Part shown: positions 45,915-54,429 of the stretch, piece after piece
Layout: the number at the start of each line of letters is the position of its first letter
Numbering within the stretch: the first letter of the stretch is position 1
Assembly (NCBI GenBank): GCA_029245865.1
Contig: JAQWOM010000026.1
Span: 1-61,152 of the forward strand
Direction: 5' to 3'
Length of the DNA stretch: 61,152 bases
From: Planctomycetota bacterium
GTDB lineage: Bacteria; Planctomycetota; B15-G4
Notes under the pieces: model-generated
Seen by the model: only the letters and a program-made list of their open reading frames with translations
Told to the model about the DNA's origin: nothing
The model's database searches: none
Translations under genes and position numbers: made by a program

Positions 45915-47363
45915 TTAGCTGTCGAGTGTGTCCAGCAAGAGCTGGCGGGCGGCCTTGGGGTTTGCCTTGCCGCGTGAGGCTTTCATGACGGATCCCAGCA
46001 AGGCATTGAGCAGGCCGACGTTGCCTGATCGGTAGCGTTCAACCACGCTGGACTCACTCTCGATCACTTGCTCAACAATCTGCCGTAAGGCACCGTCATC
46101 TGAGAGCTGAACGAGGTCCATGGATTGAGCAAGTTGCTCCGCCGACTGCCCGGGTTGCTCCTCCATCGCCGTGGCCAGCAATCGCCCTGCCTGGATTGAA
46201 ACGCCTCCAGAGGCCACCAAGTTGACCAGTTCCGCGAGGCGTGCAGGAGTTGTGTTCAGCTCATGGATAGGAAGCTTACGGTCGTTCGACAGGCGTAGCA
46301 GTTCTGTCAGCAACCAGTTGGCGGTTTCTTTGGGCTTCTTGGTGAGCTCAAGGGTCGCTTCGAAGTAGTCGCCGAGCTCTTTCTCCGCGACGAGTGTGTC
46401 TGCGTCGCGTTTGTTGAGACCCAGATCGACAGCGTAGCGCGTCTGACGAGCTCGAGGTAGTTCGGGTAAGCCGGCCGAGAGTTCTGCAACCCATGCGGGG
46501 TCGACTCGAAACTCCGGTAGGTCTGGCTCAGGAAAATAGCGGTAGTCGTGCGCGTCTTCCTTACTCCGCAAGACGCTCGTTTTTCCCGTGTCTGGATCGT
46601 ATGCCATCGTCTCCTGAATCACCGTTCCGCCGGATTCCAGGACGGCCGCCTGTCGTTCGATCTCGGCCTGAAGCGCTCCCGCCACGAAGCGAAAAGAATT
46701 GAGGTTCTTGGTCTCGGTACGGGTGCCGAGTGTGTCGCTGTCTACGGGCATGATGGAGATGTTTGCGTCACAGCGAAAACCGCCCTTTTCCATATCGCAA
46801 TCTGCGACGCCTGCGTATCGCAGCGTGCGACGCAGTTCTTGCAGGTAGGCCATGGCCTCATCAGGAGAATGCAGGTCAGGGCCGCTGACGATTTCGAGCA
46901 AGGGTGTCCCGGCGCGGTTGAGGTCAACCAGGCTGAAGTTGACTCCTTCTGGGTGAATGATCTTTCCCGAGTCTTCTTCCAGGTGCGCTCGCACGATGTT
47001 GACTTCGCGTGGTTCGCCTTCTTCCGTGCTGAATTTGAAGTGACCATCGCGACAAAGAGGGCGGTCAAACTGTGAAATCTGATAGCCCTTGGGGAGGTCA
47101 GGGTAGAAGTAGTTCTTGCGGTCGAACTTTGTGCTTGGATCGATGGTGCATCCGAGTGCGAGGCCGGCCAGAACACCAAGACGCAAGGCCTCTCCATTGA
47201 GTGTAGGCAGCGTACCGGGTTGACTCGTGCACACCGGGCAAATCAATGTGTTCGGAGGAGCTCCGAAGCGAGCTTCACAACGGCAAAACATCTTGGATGC
47301 CGTGCTCAATTGCACGTGGACCTCAAGGCCGATCACGGAGCGCCAGCGCATGTCGGCTGTCAT
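45915..47363 (-). CDS. gatB: Aspartyl/glutamyl-tRNA(Asn/Gln) amidotransferase subunit B
   Basis: 482 residues from ATG 47363, overlapping the gatA stop (ATGA). GatB binds the mischarged tRNA and phosphorylates the acid side chain. Seen: VIGLEVHVQLST at the N-terminus, the zinc-site CRCEA...CPVC, the conserved YFYPDLPKGYQISQ, and the C-terminal tail domain (about 400-482) used for tRNA binding, with LLGSVMKASRGKANP. Completes the GatCAB complex for Asn- and Gln-tRNA formation. Confidence 0.96.
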   Translation of the reverse strand: MTADMRWRSVIGLEVHVQLSTASKMFCRCEARFGAPPNTLICPVCTSQPGTLPTLNGEALRLGVLAGLALGCTIDPSTKFDRKNYFYPDLPKGYQISQFDRPLCRDGHFKFSTEEGEPREVNIVRAHLEEDSGKIIHPEGVNFSLVDLNRAGTPLLEIVSGPDLHSPDEAMAYLQELRRTLRYAGVADCDMEKGGFRCDANISIMPVDSDTLGTRTETKNLNSFRFVAGALQAEIERQAAVLESGGTVIQETMAYDPDTGKTSVLRSKEDAHDYRYFPEPDLPEFRVDPAWVAELSAGLPELPRARQTRYAVDLGLNKRDADTLVAEKELGDYFEATLELTKKPKETANWLLTELLRLSNDRKLPIHELNTTPARLAELVNLVASGGVSIQAGRLLATAMEEQPGQSAEQLAQSMDLVQLSDDGALRQIVEQVIESESSVVERYRSGNVGLLNALLGSVMKASRGKANPKAARQLLLDTLDS

Positions 47364-48844
47364 GCGTCGTCTCCATGGATCGGAGAACGTTCGGGAGTTC
47401 CGCGGATGGCTTCGAATGCGCGAGCTGCGGCGAGAACTCGGTGGTCCTGTCCGGCCGGGCCAGTCAGCGAAAGGCCAACAGGCAATCCTTTGTAGGTGCC
47501 CTTTCGCGCCAACCCACACGGGACGGAGACGCTGGGCAACCCTGCCAGGCAGGCGGGGGCGGTCAGCAGGTCGCAGAGATACATCGAGTAGGCGTCCTGG
47601 CTGCGCTCCCCAATTTTGAAGGCACCGAACGGCGATGTTGGGCCTGCCAATAAGTCGTAGTCACCAAACAAGGCGGTGAACTCATTGAGAATGAGACGGC
47701 GCACGCTGAGCGATTTTTTGTACCAAGCATCCGCGTAGCCTGCCGAGAGCGCAAAGGTTCCAAGTGCGATCCGGCGCCGAACCTCGGGCCCGAAGAGGTC
47801 GGCGCGTGTGGCGCAGTAGCGAGCGAGAAGGTCCAGGGTGTCCTTTGACTCAGATGTTGGTCCAAAATGCATGCCGTCGAATCGGGCCAGGTTGCTCGAA
47901 GCTTCGCTGCAAGCAACCAGATAGTAGACAGGTATGGAGTGATGCATGGAGGGCAGCGCCCCCTTGGGGATGACCTTGGTGATCGCCCCGCCTTCTTCGA
48001 GGGTTTTGATGGCCGTGCTGACGCTTTCGAGTACCCGGCTGTCCACCGCCTCATCGAGGAACTCTTCCGGGATTCCGATGCGTAGGCCTTCGAGATCGGC
48101 TTTTTCGGTTGTGGCTGAGGGGCGAGTTCCAGTCCAGGTGGTGGCATCCGCCGGGTCGTGTCCGGCAATGACGTCGTAGACCAGGGCTGCATCTTGTGCA
48201 TGGGCGGCCAGGGGGCCAATGACATCAAGTGATGAGCCAAAAGCCACCAGACCGCGACGGGAGACCGAACCAAACGTGGGTTTAAATCCCGTGATGCCGC
48301 AGAGTGCGGCGGGCTGCCGGATGGAACCGCCGGTTTCGGAGCCGAGCGCGACGGGGACAATGCCTGCTGCAACAGCGGCGGCGCTTCCACCGCTGCTTCC
48401 TCCTGGGACCCGATCCGTGTCCCAGGGGTTCCGGGTCGGACCGTAGGCTGAGTTTTCCGTCGACGCGCCCATGGCAAACTCGTCGAGGTTCGTCCTGCCG
48501 AGCAGGACTGCACCCTCCGCGATCAGGCGCTGCGCGACGAAGCTGTCATAGGGAGCTCGGTAGCCTTCGAGAATTTTGGAGCCGGCGGTGAGGGTCGCGC
48601 CGTGGACCGCCATGTTGTCCTTGAGAGAGATGGGGACGCCGGCGAGTCGGCCCGGATCGTCGCCACGTCGCAGCGTCTCGGCTACCCGATCGGCCAGCTG
48701 GCGAGCGCGCTCGATGTCCGGATCCAGGTAGGCATGCACTTCGAGATCGCGTTCTTGGAGGCGGGCGATGGCCTCTTCCGTGACGTCCTGCGGGTCGAAT
48801 TCGCCAGAGCGAACCCGCGCAGCGATGGAGGTTGCCGAAAGCAT
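47360..48844 (-). CDS. gatA: Aspartyl/glutamyl-tRNA(Asn/Gln) amidotransferase subunit A
   Basis: 494 residues. The amidase that hydrolyses Gln and channels ammonia to GatB. The Ser-Ser-Lys triad is intact: the Lys in PISLKDNMA, the Ser of GGSSGGSAAA and the nucleophile in ETGGSIRQPAA. The length equals the family norm. It is 2 bp after gatC and overlaps gatB by 4 bp, the usual C-A-B order. Confidence 0.96.
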   Translation of the reverse strand: MLSATSIAARVRSGEFDPQDVTEEAIARLQERDLEVHAYLDPDIERARQLADRVAETLRRGDDPGRLAGVPISLKDNMAVHGATLTAGSKILEGYRAPYDSFVAQRLIAEGAVLLGRTNLDEFAMGASTENSAYGPTRNPWDTDRVPGGSSGGSAAAVAAGIVPVALGSETGGSIRQPAALCGITGFKPTFGSVSRRGLVAFGSSLDVIGPLAAHAQDAALVYDVIAGHDPADATTWTGTRPSATTEKADLEGLRIGIPEEFLDEAVDSRVLESVSTAIKTLEEGGAITKVIPKGALPSMHHSIPVYYLVACSEASSNLARFDGMHFGPTSESKDTLDLLARYCATRADLFGPEVRRRIALGTFALSAGYADAWYKKSLSVRRLILNEFTALFGDYDLLAGPTSPFGAFKIGERSQDAYSMYLCDLLTAPACLAGLPSVSVPCGLARKGTYKGLPVGLSLTGPAGQDHRVLAAARAFEAIRGTPERSPIHGDDA

Positions 48845-48846
48845 GG

Positions 48847-49203
48847 TCAGATGTCTTCGTCGCCAGGATCTGCATCATGAACCGTCGTATGATCTGCGGA
48901 TGCCCCTGGCTGAGGGCCTTCGACAACGCGTGGCACGACAAAAAAACCTTCGCGATGATTCGCCGAGAGAGGCACAAGGCGCGCGCGAGCATCGTCAAAC
49001 GGCGCCACCACATCGGCAGCAGGTTCGCCCGAGTCCATGAGAACGTGGGTCAGTGGCTCGACGCCTTCGGTGTCCACTTCTTGAATGGACTGGAAATGGG
49101 CCAGGATGCTCTCCAACTCCTTCCGCAGCGATGCCTGCTCCTTTTCGGAGAGGCCGAGGCGGGACAAGCCTGCCAGGCGCTCCAGCAGTTCGGTGTCGAT
49201 CAT
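48847..49203 (-). CDS. gatC: Aspartyl/glutamyl-tRNA(Asn/Gln) amidotransferase subunit C
   Basis: 118 residues. GatC is the small clamp that holds GatA and GatB together. The family start ERLAGLSRLGLSEKEQASL and the DTEGVEPLTHVL segment are clear. It is some 20 residues longer than typical, the added C-terminus being acidic and His/Asp rich (about residues 100-118). First gene of gatCAB. Confidence 0.93.
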   Translation of the reverse strand: MIDTELLERLAGLSRLGLSEKEQASLRKELESILAHFQSIQEVDTEGVEPLTHVLMDSGEPAADVVAPFDDARARLVPLSANHREGFFVVPRVVEGPQPGASADHTTVHDADPGDEDI

Positions 49204-49479
49204 GGCAGGGGGAAGTCCGGGAGAGGGAAGCCGGGAATGCTAGCGAACACGTCTTACGACGATCCAGAGTGGCCTCAAGTCGAGGTGAGGTGACAGCGGG
49301 GCAGACTCTACGTCCAAGACTTTCCGGAGCCTGCCTTCAGAGAGTCTCTGGGCCTGAACGGGCTCTGAGAGGCTCTCAAGCAGGGAGGCTTCGGGTTCCA
49401 GTGGAACGAACACACGCCCCGCGCAGTTGCTATGCCATGATGAAACCCCTGTCTCGCCAACCCCCTGGAGCAGTTTCGG

Positions 49480-50088
49480 GTGATGGAACTCATCAGTCTT
49501 TCGTCTGTCGGCCTCGCTTTCGACATCGTGGGGGTGATCTTCCTTGCCAACTCCATGGGCGTGCGCAACCCGCGCCGCTTCATACAGGAGCACTTCGGCA
49601 TCGTTCGGCAGCAGCCGCTGCGGGCCGTTCATCAGCAAGTGCGCGTGAAGGCACAGATCTTCACGGGCTTCTTATTTCTGATGGTGGGCTTCTCCCTGCA
49701 AATCGGAGCTCAGCTGTTTCCGCTCTCAACACCGCCCGTTCGGGCCGAGGGATTCCCTCTTCAGGCGATCGCCCTGCTGCTCGGTGGAATCATCGTGACG
49801 ACGATTTTGTTACGCATGGCTCAAAATACATGGAGTTTGACTGTCTTCCGTCGCTTGCTGACAGAGTTTTTTCAAGAACACAGCGACTGGAACTTCGAGA
49901 AGCATCCGGAAGAGACTCGAGAGATTGGCGAGATTCTCGGAATCTCGTCCAAGGGCGACGACTCGATCGCGGACTACGCCGAACGAGTTCGTGCAGCACT
50001 GAAACTCACTCCCGAATCCCGACGTCGCGCGTCGACGGATGATGCCTTCGCACCGCTTCGCAAACTGGGTGCGGGCCGTAGGCAGTAG
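49480..50088 (+). CDS. Small membrane protein of unknown function
   Basis: 202 residues, GTG 49480 or ATG 49483, with TGGAG upstream. Two or three hydrophobic segments (about 8-25, 62-80 and 95-115) precede a soluble, charged C-terminus (about 120-202). It overlaps the start region of the ComF gene by up to 50 bp. The upstream 275 bp to gatC hold only scattered short repeats (gaggctctc-like) and no other gene. I do not recognise the family. Confidence 0.65.
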   Translation: MMELISLSSVGLAFDIVGVIFLANSMGVRNPRRFIQEHFGIVRQQPLRAVHQQVRVKAQIFTGFLFLMVGFSLQIGAQLFPLSTPPVRAEGFPLQAIALLLGGIIVTTILLRMAQNTWSLTVFRRLLTEFFQEHSDWNFEKHPEETREIGEILGISSKGDDSIADYAERVRAALKLTPESRRRASTDDAFAPLRKLGAGRRQ

Positions 50089-50815
50089 CGAGGTTCTGCT
50101 CGGCGGCGTTTGTACAGACCTCTTTTCGCTGCTGTTGCCCGGGGAGTGTGCGGGCTGTTCTTCTCCCGCGGTTGGTGGAGTTTGCGATCAGTGCCTCGCA
50201 GAATGTGTTCCTCCACGTGGTCCGAGTTGCCCAACCTGTGGCGCCTCTTGGCAACCGACGTCGCATCGCACGCTAGGGTGCGGTCGTTGTGCCCGATTCG
50301 GGCGGCCGTTCGCTTTTGAAGCAGCGGTCTCGTTTTGGGAGTACCAAGGTGCGGCGCGGCGGATCGTGCATGCGTTCAAATATCACGCACGGCGAGATGT
50401 TCTGCGCCCACTTGGCGTTCGAATGGCTCGGAGTGCGCGAGCAGCGTCCGTTGTCGCGCAAGGGCAGAGGTTACTCGTCGTTCCCGTTCCTGCGCGTCGC
50501 AAGTCGAGGCGCCGAAGAGGGTATGACCAGGCGGTGGACCTCGCCACCGGAGTGGCCTCGGTTCTGAGAGCTCCACTTGAGCGCGAAGCTCTCCGCCGGC
50601 GACGCCAGCCTGCTCTGTCTCAGGCTGAAACGCGTGGAGATTTTCGTCGGCGACAACTCAGGGGAAGCTTCAGCGCTCGCCCTGGTCGGGTTCTTGGGCG
50701 AACGGTGCTGCTGGTCGATGACGTTATGAGCACAGGGGCTACGGTCGATGCTGCTGCACGAGCCCTGGGGCTCGCTGGAGCCCAAGCGGTTTTCGTGCTG
50801 GTCTTAGCCGGCTAG
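50039..50815 (+). CDS. comF: ComF-family phosphoribosyltransferase-like protein
   Basis: 258 residues from ATG 50039; GTG 50069 is an alternative, and either overlaps the preceding gene. The N-terminus has a double zinc ribbon (CAGC...CDQC and CPTCG...CGRC), and the C-terminus a PRTase domain with the phosphate-binding loop VLLVDDVMSTGATVDAA and the VVPVPARRKSRRRRGYDQA motif typical of ComF. ComF/GntX proteins take part in DNA uptake or DNA processing. No other competence gene is adjacent, though the GspE/GspF genes elsewhere could be pilus parts. Confidence 0.88.
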   Translation: MMPSHRFANWVRAVGSSEVLLGGVCTDLFSLLLPGECAGCSSPAVGGVCDQCLAECVPPRGPSCPTCGASWQPTSHRTLGCGRCARFGRPFAFEAAVSFWEYQGAARRIVHAFKYHARRDVLRPLGVRMARSARAASVVAQGQRLLVVPVPARRKSRRRRGYDQAVDLATGVASVLRAPLEREALRRRRQPALSQAETRGDFRRRQLRGSFSARPGRVLGRTVLLVDDVMSTGATVDAAARALGLAGAQAVFVLVLAG

Positions 50816-50837
50816 CGAGAGACGCTCGCCCGTCGAG

Positions 50838-51533
50838 TCAGGTGGACCCACGTGCGGCATCGCGCAAGTCGTTCATGTCTGCCACGAAACTCTCAATGGC
50901 CGCCCGGTCCTCGTCGGAGACCTCTGTGAAATGCATAGAGAGCGTCGTGGAGGCTGGACTCGCCTGCACGCGTTCGATACGCGCATTGAGGTCAAAGAAT
51001 TCTTTGCGGTACAGCGGCAGCCGAAATTTCAATCGAACTGCTCTGCCCTCGACGAGGGCCTCCTGGGCAGTCTGAACCTGGCAGTCAATGCTGTCCTTCT
51101 CAAGGCGGCGTAGGCGTGCGACGACGGGGCGGTTCGCCTCGGGCAGGTGGATCATGACCGCGCTTTCTGATTCACCGTCCAGTTCCACCGAGGCCGTGCG
51201 GTCCAGAGCCGTGATGGCTTCGTCATCGTCGTCATAGATGGAGAAGAGTCTCTCGAGCCCCAGTGATTCCATGGCTTCACGGACTCCGGAGCTTGGCTGG
51301 GAGATGACCAGGTCGCCCCCCTCACTCTTGCAACCCTTGCGGGCTTTGATCATCGCGCCAAGGGCTGTGCTGTTGACAAACTTCACCAGTCGCATGTTGA
51401 GCACGATCTTGTGAATGCCATCGGCGTGGACTTTTCCGATCTCGTTACTAAAAGGGCTGGTCACAAAGGAATCGAATTCGCCCTTGAGCGTGAGGACGAC
51501 GATTCCTGACAAGTTCTCCTTCAGCACTTTCAT
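50838..51533 (-). CDS. STAS anti-sigma-factor-antagonist-like protein with PilZ-like C-terminal domain
   Basis: 231 residues from ATG 51533. Residues 1-110 are a STAS domain (VLKENLSGIVVLTLKGEFD; NMRLVKFVNSTALGAMIKA, whose Ser is the usual phosphorylation site). Residues about 120-220 look like a PilZ-type barrel, but the c-di-GMP motifs RxxxR and [D/N]xSxxG are not visible, so c-di-GMP binding is doubtful. It is divergent from a GAF-PP2C phosphatase gene, which would dephosphorylate such a protein. No cognate anti-sigma kinase is present in the window. Confidence 0.75.
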   Translation of the reverse strand: MKVLKENLSGIVVLTLKGEFDSFVTSPFSNEIGKVHADGIHKIVLNMRLVKFVNSTALGAMIKARKGCKSEGGDLVISQPSSGVREAMESLGLERLFSIYDDDDEAITALDRTASVELDGESESAVMIHLPEANRPVVARLRRLEKDSIDCQVQTAQEALVEGRAVRLKFRLPLYRKEFFDLNARIERVQASPASTTLSMHFTEVSDEDRAAIESFVADMNDLRDAARGST

Positions 51534-51608
51534 GACTCGATCCCGAGAGTGTTTGTGGTCGGAGCAGCATAGCAGCACCTCGCCCCCGAAAGGCGTTCAG
51601 GCGCCGAA

Positions 51609-51616
51609 GGGGGGGG
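51609..51616. repeat. Homopolymeric G tract, 8 bp
   Basis: Eight G residues lie between the divergent STAS and phosphatase genes, 76 bp upstream of the STAS start. Tracts of this length can slip during replication. Confidence 0.6.
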
Positions 51617-51694
51617 TGTCATTCTCTGGCCGCCTGAGAGGCAGGTCAAGGGTGCCCAGAACTTGTGGCGAATTGGCCACCGGGGAGGCGGCGA

Positions 51695-51703
51695 GGGGGG
51701 GGG
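51695..51703. repeat. Homopolymeric G tract, 9 bp
   Basis: Nine G residues end 20 bp before the ATG of the phosphatase gene, within its likely 5' leader or promoter. Slippage could change expression in a reversible way. Confidence 0.65.
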
Positions 51704-51723
51704 CGACTGGTACACTCTGGCCG

Positions 51724-53112
51724 ATGTCTGGACTCTTTCGACGCAAGAAACCGCTCCCTGCCGACGAGGCTCCCGAATTGCCGGCTTCGCCCCGCCGCGG
51801 GAGCGGGGGCGATCCCTCGACAGCCTTCTTCGACGGCTCTCAAACCAGCTACATCACGGGCGACCGTGAGCGGGATTCGAGTCGCGTACGACTGCTCATC
51901 GACAGCCTCCGGGAGGTCAGTGGCCAGCACGCCCCCGACGACCTTCTCGAATCCATGGTGGATCGTGCCGTGCAGGTCGTGGGAGCTGAGCGTGGGATGT
52001 TGTTCACGCGGGGTGACGACGGGCTGCCCAGCCTGCGCGTCGGGCGGGCAGCCAATGCCACCGACTTGCCAAAGGACTCCACGTGGTCCAAGAGCGAGAT
52101 CGAGGGCGTGATGGAGACGGGTAAGTCGGTATGCAAGCGAGCTGACGATGGGGCTAAGTTCGATCCCAGTCAATCGATGATCAATCTCAACATCCGCTCT
52201 GTCATGTGCGTCCCGCTGAAGTACCAGGATGTTCTAGAGGGGGCGATCTATGTGGATGCTCGTGCGTCAGAGCGCCCCTTTCAGAAAAGCGACCTGCGTT
52301 TTTTCGAAGCCTTTGCCGACATGCTGTCGATTATCTGGACAAATCGACGGGTGATGGAAGAGCGGATGAAGAGTGAGCGGATGCAGCGCGATCTGGAACT
52401 GGTCAGTGAGATTCAGGGAAATCTCTTTCCTGGCGCAGAACTTCGGTCGGATTGGCTGTCCATGTGCGGCCGGGTCATCCCAGCAACCGAAGCAGGCGGC
52501 GACTATTTTGATTTCTTCAAGACCAAGAACAATCGCATCGCGATGGCGGTGGGAGATGTCTCTGGGCACGGAGCGGGCCCTGCACTCTTCATGTCGGGTG
52601 CGCGTGCCTATCTGAGGGCCTACAGTCAGGCCCTGGAATCACCGCGGCGCATCATGCGCCGGCTCAATGGGCACCTTTCAGGTGACATGGGCGATGACAT
52701 GTTCATGTCGATGTTTCTCTGTGTTGTTGATCCAGAGACGCGACAGTTCTTGTATGCAAACGCGGGGCACCCGAAGCCTATTCTTGTTCATGGGGGCACC
52801 AGAGCCCTCGAGGACTACAAGCGAACGGGGATGGCACTGGGTGTCGAAGCGCATGCAGATTGGGAAGAGCGTGGGCCCTATAAGCTGGAACCAGGAGATA
52901 CCGTTGTGATGTTTACGGACGGGGTGCTGGAAATGCGCCGTGGTGACGAGCAATACGGTCGGGAGCGCCTCGGCGAGTCGATTCTGAGGCATGTGGACAA
53001 GTCGGCAGTCGAACTGCTCAATGGAATCATCGAAGACACCATCAACTGGGCCGGATTGAGTGGGCCTGCCGAGGATGACGTGACAGTTGCCGTCTTGCGT
53101 GCCGATGCGTGA
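51724..53112 (+). CDS. GAF-domain PP2C (SpoIIE/RsbU-type) serine phosphatase
   Basis: 462 residues from ATG 51724. Residues about 55-205 are a GAF domain (LLESMVDRAVQVVGAERGML), a short coiled coil follows, then residues 220-462 form a SpoIIE phosphatase with all metal motifs: GGDYFDFF, AVGDVSGHGAGPALFMS, MFTDGVLEM and EDDVTVAVL. RsbU-type enzymes remove phosphate from STAS antagonists, releasing a sigma factor or another target. The STAS gene 190 bp away on the other strand is the obvious substrate. The dihydroorotase gene overlaps its end by 8 bp. Confidence 0.88.
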   Translation: MSGLFRRKKPLPADEAPELPASPRRGSGGDPSTAFFDGSQTSYITGDRERDSSRVRLLIDSLREVSGQHAPDDLLESMVDRAVQVVGAERGMLFTRGDDGLPSLRVGRAANATDLPKDSTWSKSEIEGVMETGKSVCKRADDGAKFDPSQSMINLNIRSVMCVPLKYQDVLEGAIYVDARASERPFQKSDLRFFEAFADMLSIIWTNRRVMEERMKSERMQRDLELVSEIQGNLFPGAELRSDWLSMCGRVIPATEAGGDYFDFFKTKNNRIAMAVGDVSGHGAGPALFMSGARAYLRAYSQALESPRRIMRRLNGHLSGDMGDDMFMSMFLCVVDPETRQFLYANAGHPKPILVHGGTRALEDYKRTGMALGVEAHADWEERGPYKLEPGDTVVMFTDGVLEMRRGDEQYGRERLGESILRHVDKSAVELLNGIIEDTINWAGLSGPAEDDVTVAVLRADA

Positions 53113-54409
53113 CGCGCCATCAACTGTGCATCCCGTGTCCATTCTAGACGTGGTGCTGCCCGAGCGAGATCTGAGCGAGCGCTTCGATGTACTTATCGAA
53201 GGCAAATCGATTCTGGATGTTCGGCCTACCCAGCAAGGCGGTTTCGACTCCCATGCAGAGCGGATCGAAGGCCGGGGCCGCTGGCTGCTTCCGGGATTTA
53301 TTGACGATCACGTGCACCTGCGAGAGCCGGGGCTCGAAAAGAAGGAAGGCTATCTCACAGGGACTGCAGCTGCAGCAGCTGGGGGTGTGACCACCCTGTT
53401 AGAGATTCAAAACAATCAGCCGCTCATGACCAGTCGCCGGGCTGTGGAATCCAAGCTCGAGCAGGTGCGCCCGAAATCAGTGGTGAATGTCGGTGTGTAC
53501 GGGAGTTTGGTGCCCGAAATCATTGGGCATGTCGCGGAGATGTCGGATCTCGTGGCTGGCTACAAGCTCTTCCTGGGACCTTCGACCGGCGGGATCGATG
53601 TGTCTGGAGAGGAACGTCTGCGAAAGCTCTTTGCAGCTGTCGCAGAAACAGGCCATTGGTTGTTTGTCCATGCCGAGGATGGAGCCACGATTGCTGCTGG
53701 AGTGCGAGAGCACGGCGCAGGAGGTGCGAAGACCTGGCATCTGGCGCGGTCGGCGGAAGCCGAGATCACGGCAACGCGCAATGCACTTGCTCTAGGGGAA
53801 GAATGCGGAACTCGCGTCCATATTTTTCACATGTCGTCAGGTGGTGCGACAGAACTTGTGAAAGCCGCGCGTGATGCGGGCAAGCCGGTGACGGCTGGGA
53901 CGTGTCCCCATTACCTGTACTTCACGAACGAAGATACGGAGCGCATGGGGACCGTGTTGCGGGTCAATCCCTCCATCAAAACGAAACAAGACCAGGAGGC
54001 CCTGATTGAAGGGCTGCGCACGGGGGCCATTGATTGCCTCTCTTCTGACCATGCGCCGCATCCCGCCGAAGAAAAGGCCAGGCCTTTCGAGAAGGCTCCC
54101 TCAGGGATTCCGTGTCTCGATATCTTCATGCCGTTGTGTCTGACTCTGGTGGAGCGAGGTGTCTTGGATCTGGCGACCGTCATCGAGAGGGGGGCCGTGA
54201 CACCTGCTTCCGTACATGGCTTCACACGCAAGGGGCGCGTGCAGGAAGGCTTCGACGCCGACCTGGTGCTGGTGGATCCTGAAGAGCGGCGCATCGTCCG
54301 AGGAGCGGAACATCACTCGAAGGCCAAGCTCACGCCTTACGAAGGCATGGAACTCATGGGATGGCCGCAGTTGACGATGGTGCAAGGTCGCGTCGTTCAT
54401 ACGGCCTGA
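53105..54409 (+). CDS. pyrC: Dihydroorotase (class I, PyrC-like)
   Basis: 434 residues from ATG 53105, overlapping the phosphatase stop. DHOase cyclises carbamoyl-aspartate to dihydroorotate in pyrimidine synthesis. Metal ligands appear in DDHVHLREPGLEKKEGY and SSDHAPH, and the carboxylated lysine is likely that of GYKLFLG. Substrate motif MPN-like is replaced by IQNNQP, so allantoinase or a related amidohydrolase remains possible. The gene for the other pyrimidine enzymes is not near. Confidence 0.85.
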   Translation: MRDAPSTVHPVSILDVVLPERDLSERFDVLIEGKSILDVRPTQQGGFDSHAERIEGRGRWLLPGFIDDHVHLREPGLEKKEGYLTGTAAAAAGGVTTLLEIQNNQPLMTSRRAVESKLEQVRPKSVVNVGVYGSLVPEIIGHVAEMSDLVAGYKLFLGPSTGGIDVSGEERLRKLFAAVAETGHWLFVHAEDGATIAAGVREHGAGGAKTWHLARSAEAEITATRNALALGEECGTRVHIFHMSSGGATELVKAARDAGKPVTAGTCPHYLYFTNEDTERMGTVLRVNPSIKTKQDQEALIEGLRTGAIDCLSSDHAPHPAEEKARPFEKAPSGIPCLDIFMPLCLTLVERGVLDLATVIERGAVTPASVHGFTRKGRVQEGFDADLVLVDPEERRIVRGAEHHSKAKLTPYEGMELMGWPQLTMVQGRVVHTA

Positions 54410-54429
54410 CTGATGGGCCAGACGTCGTC

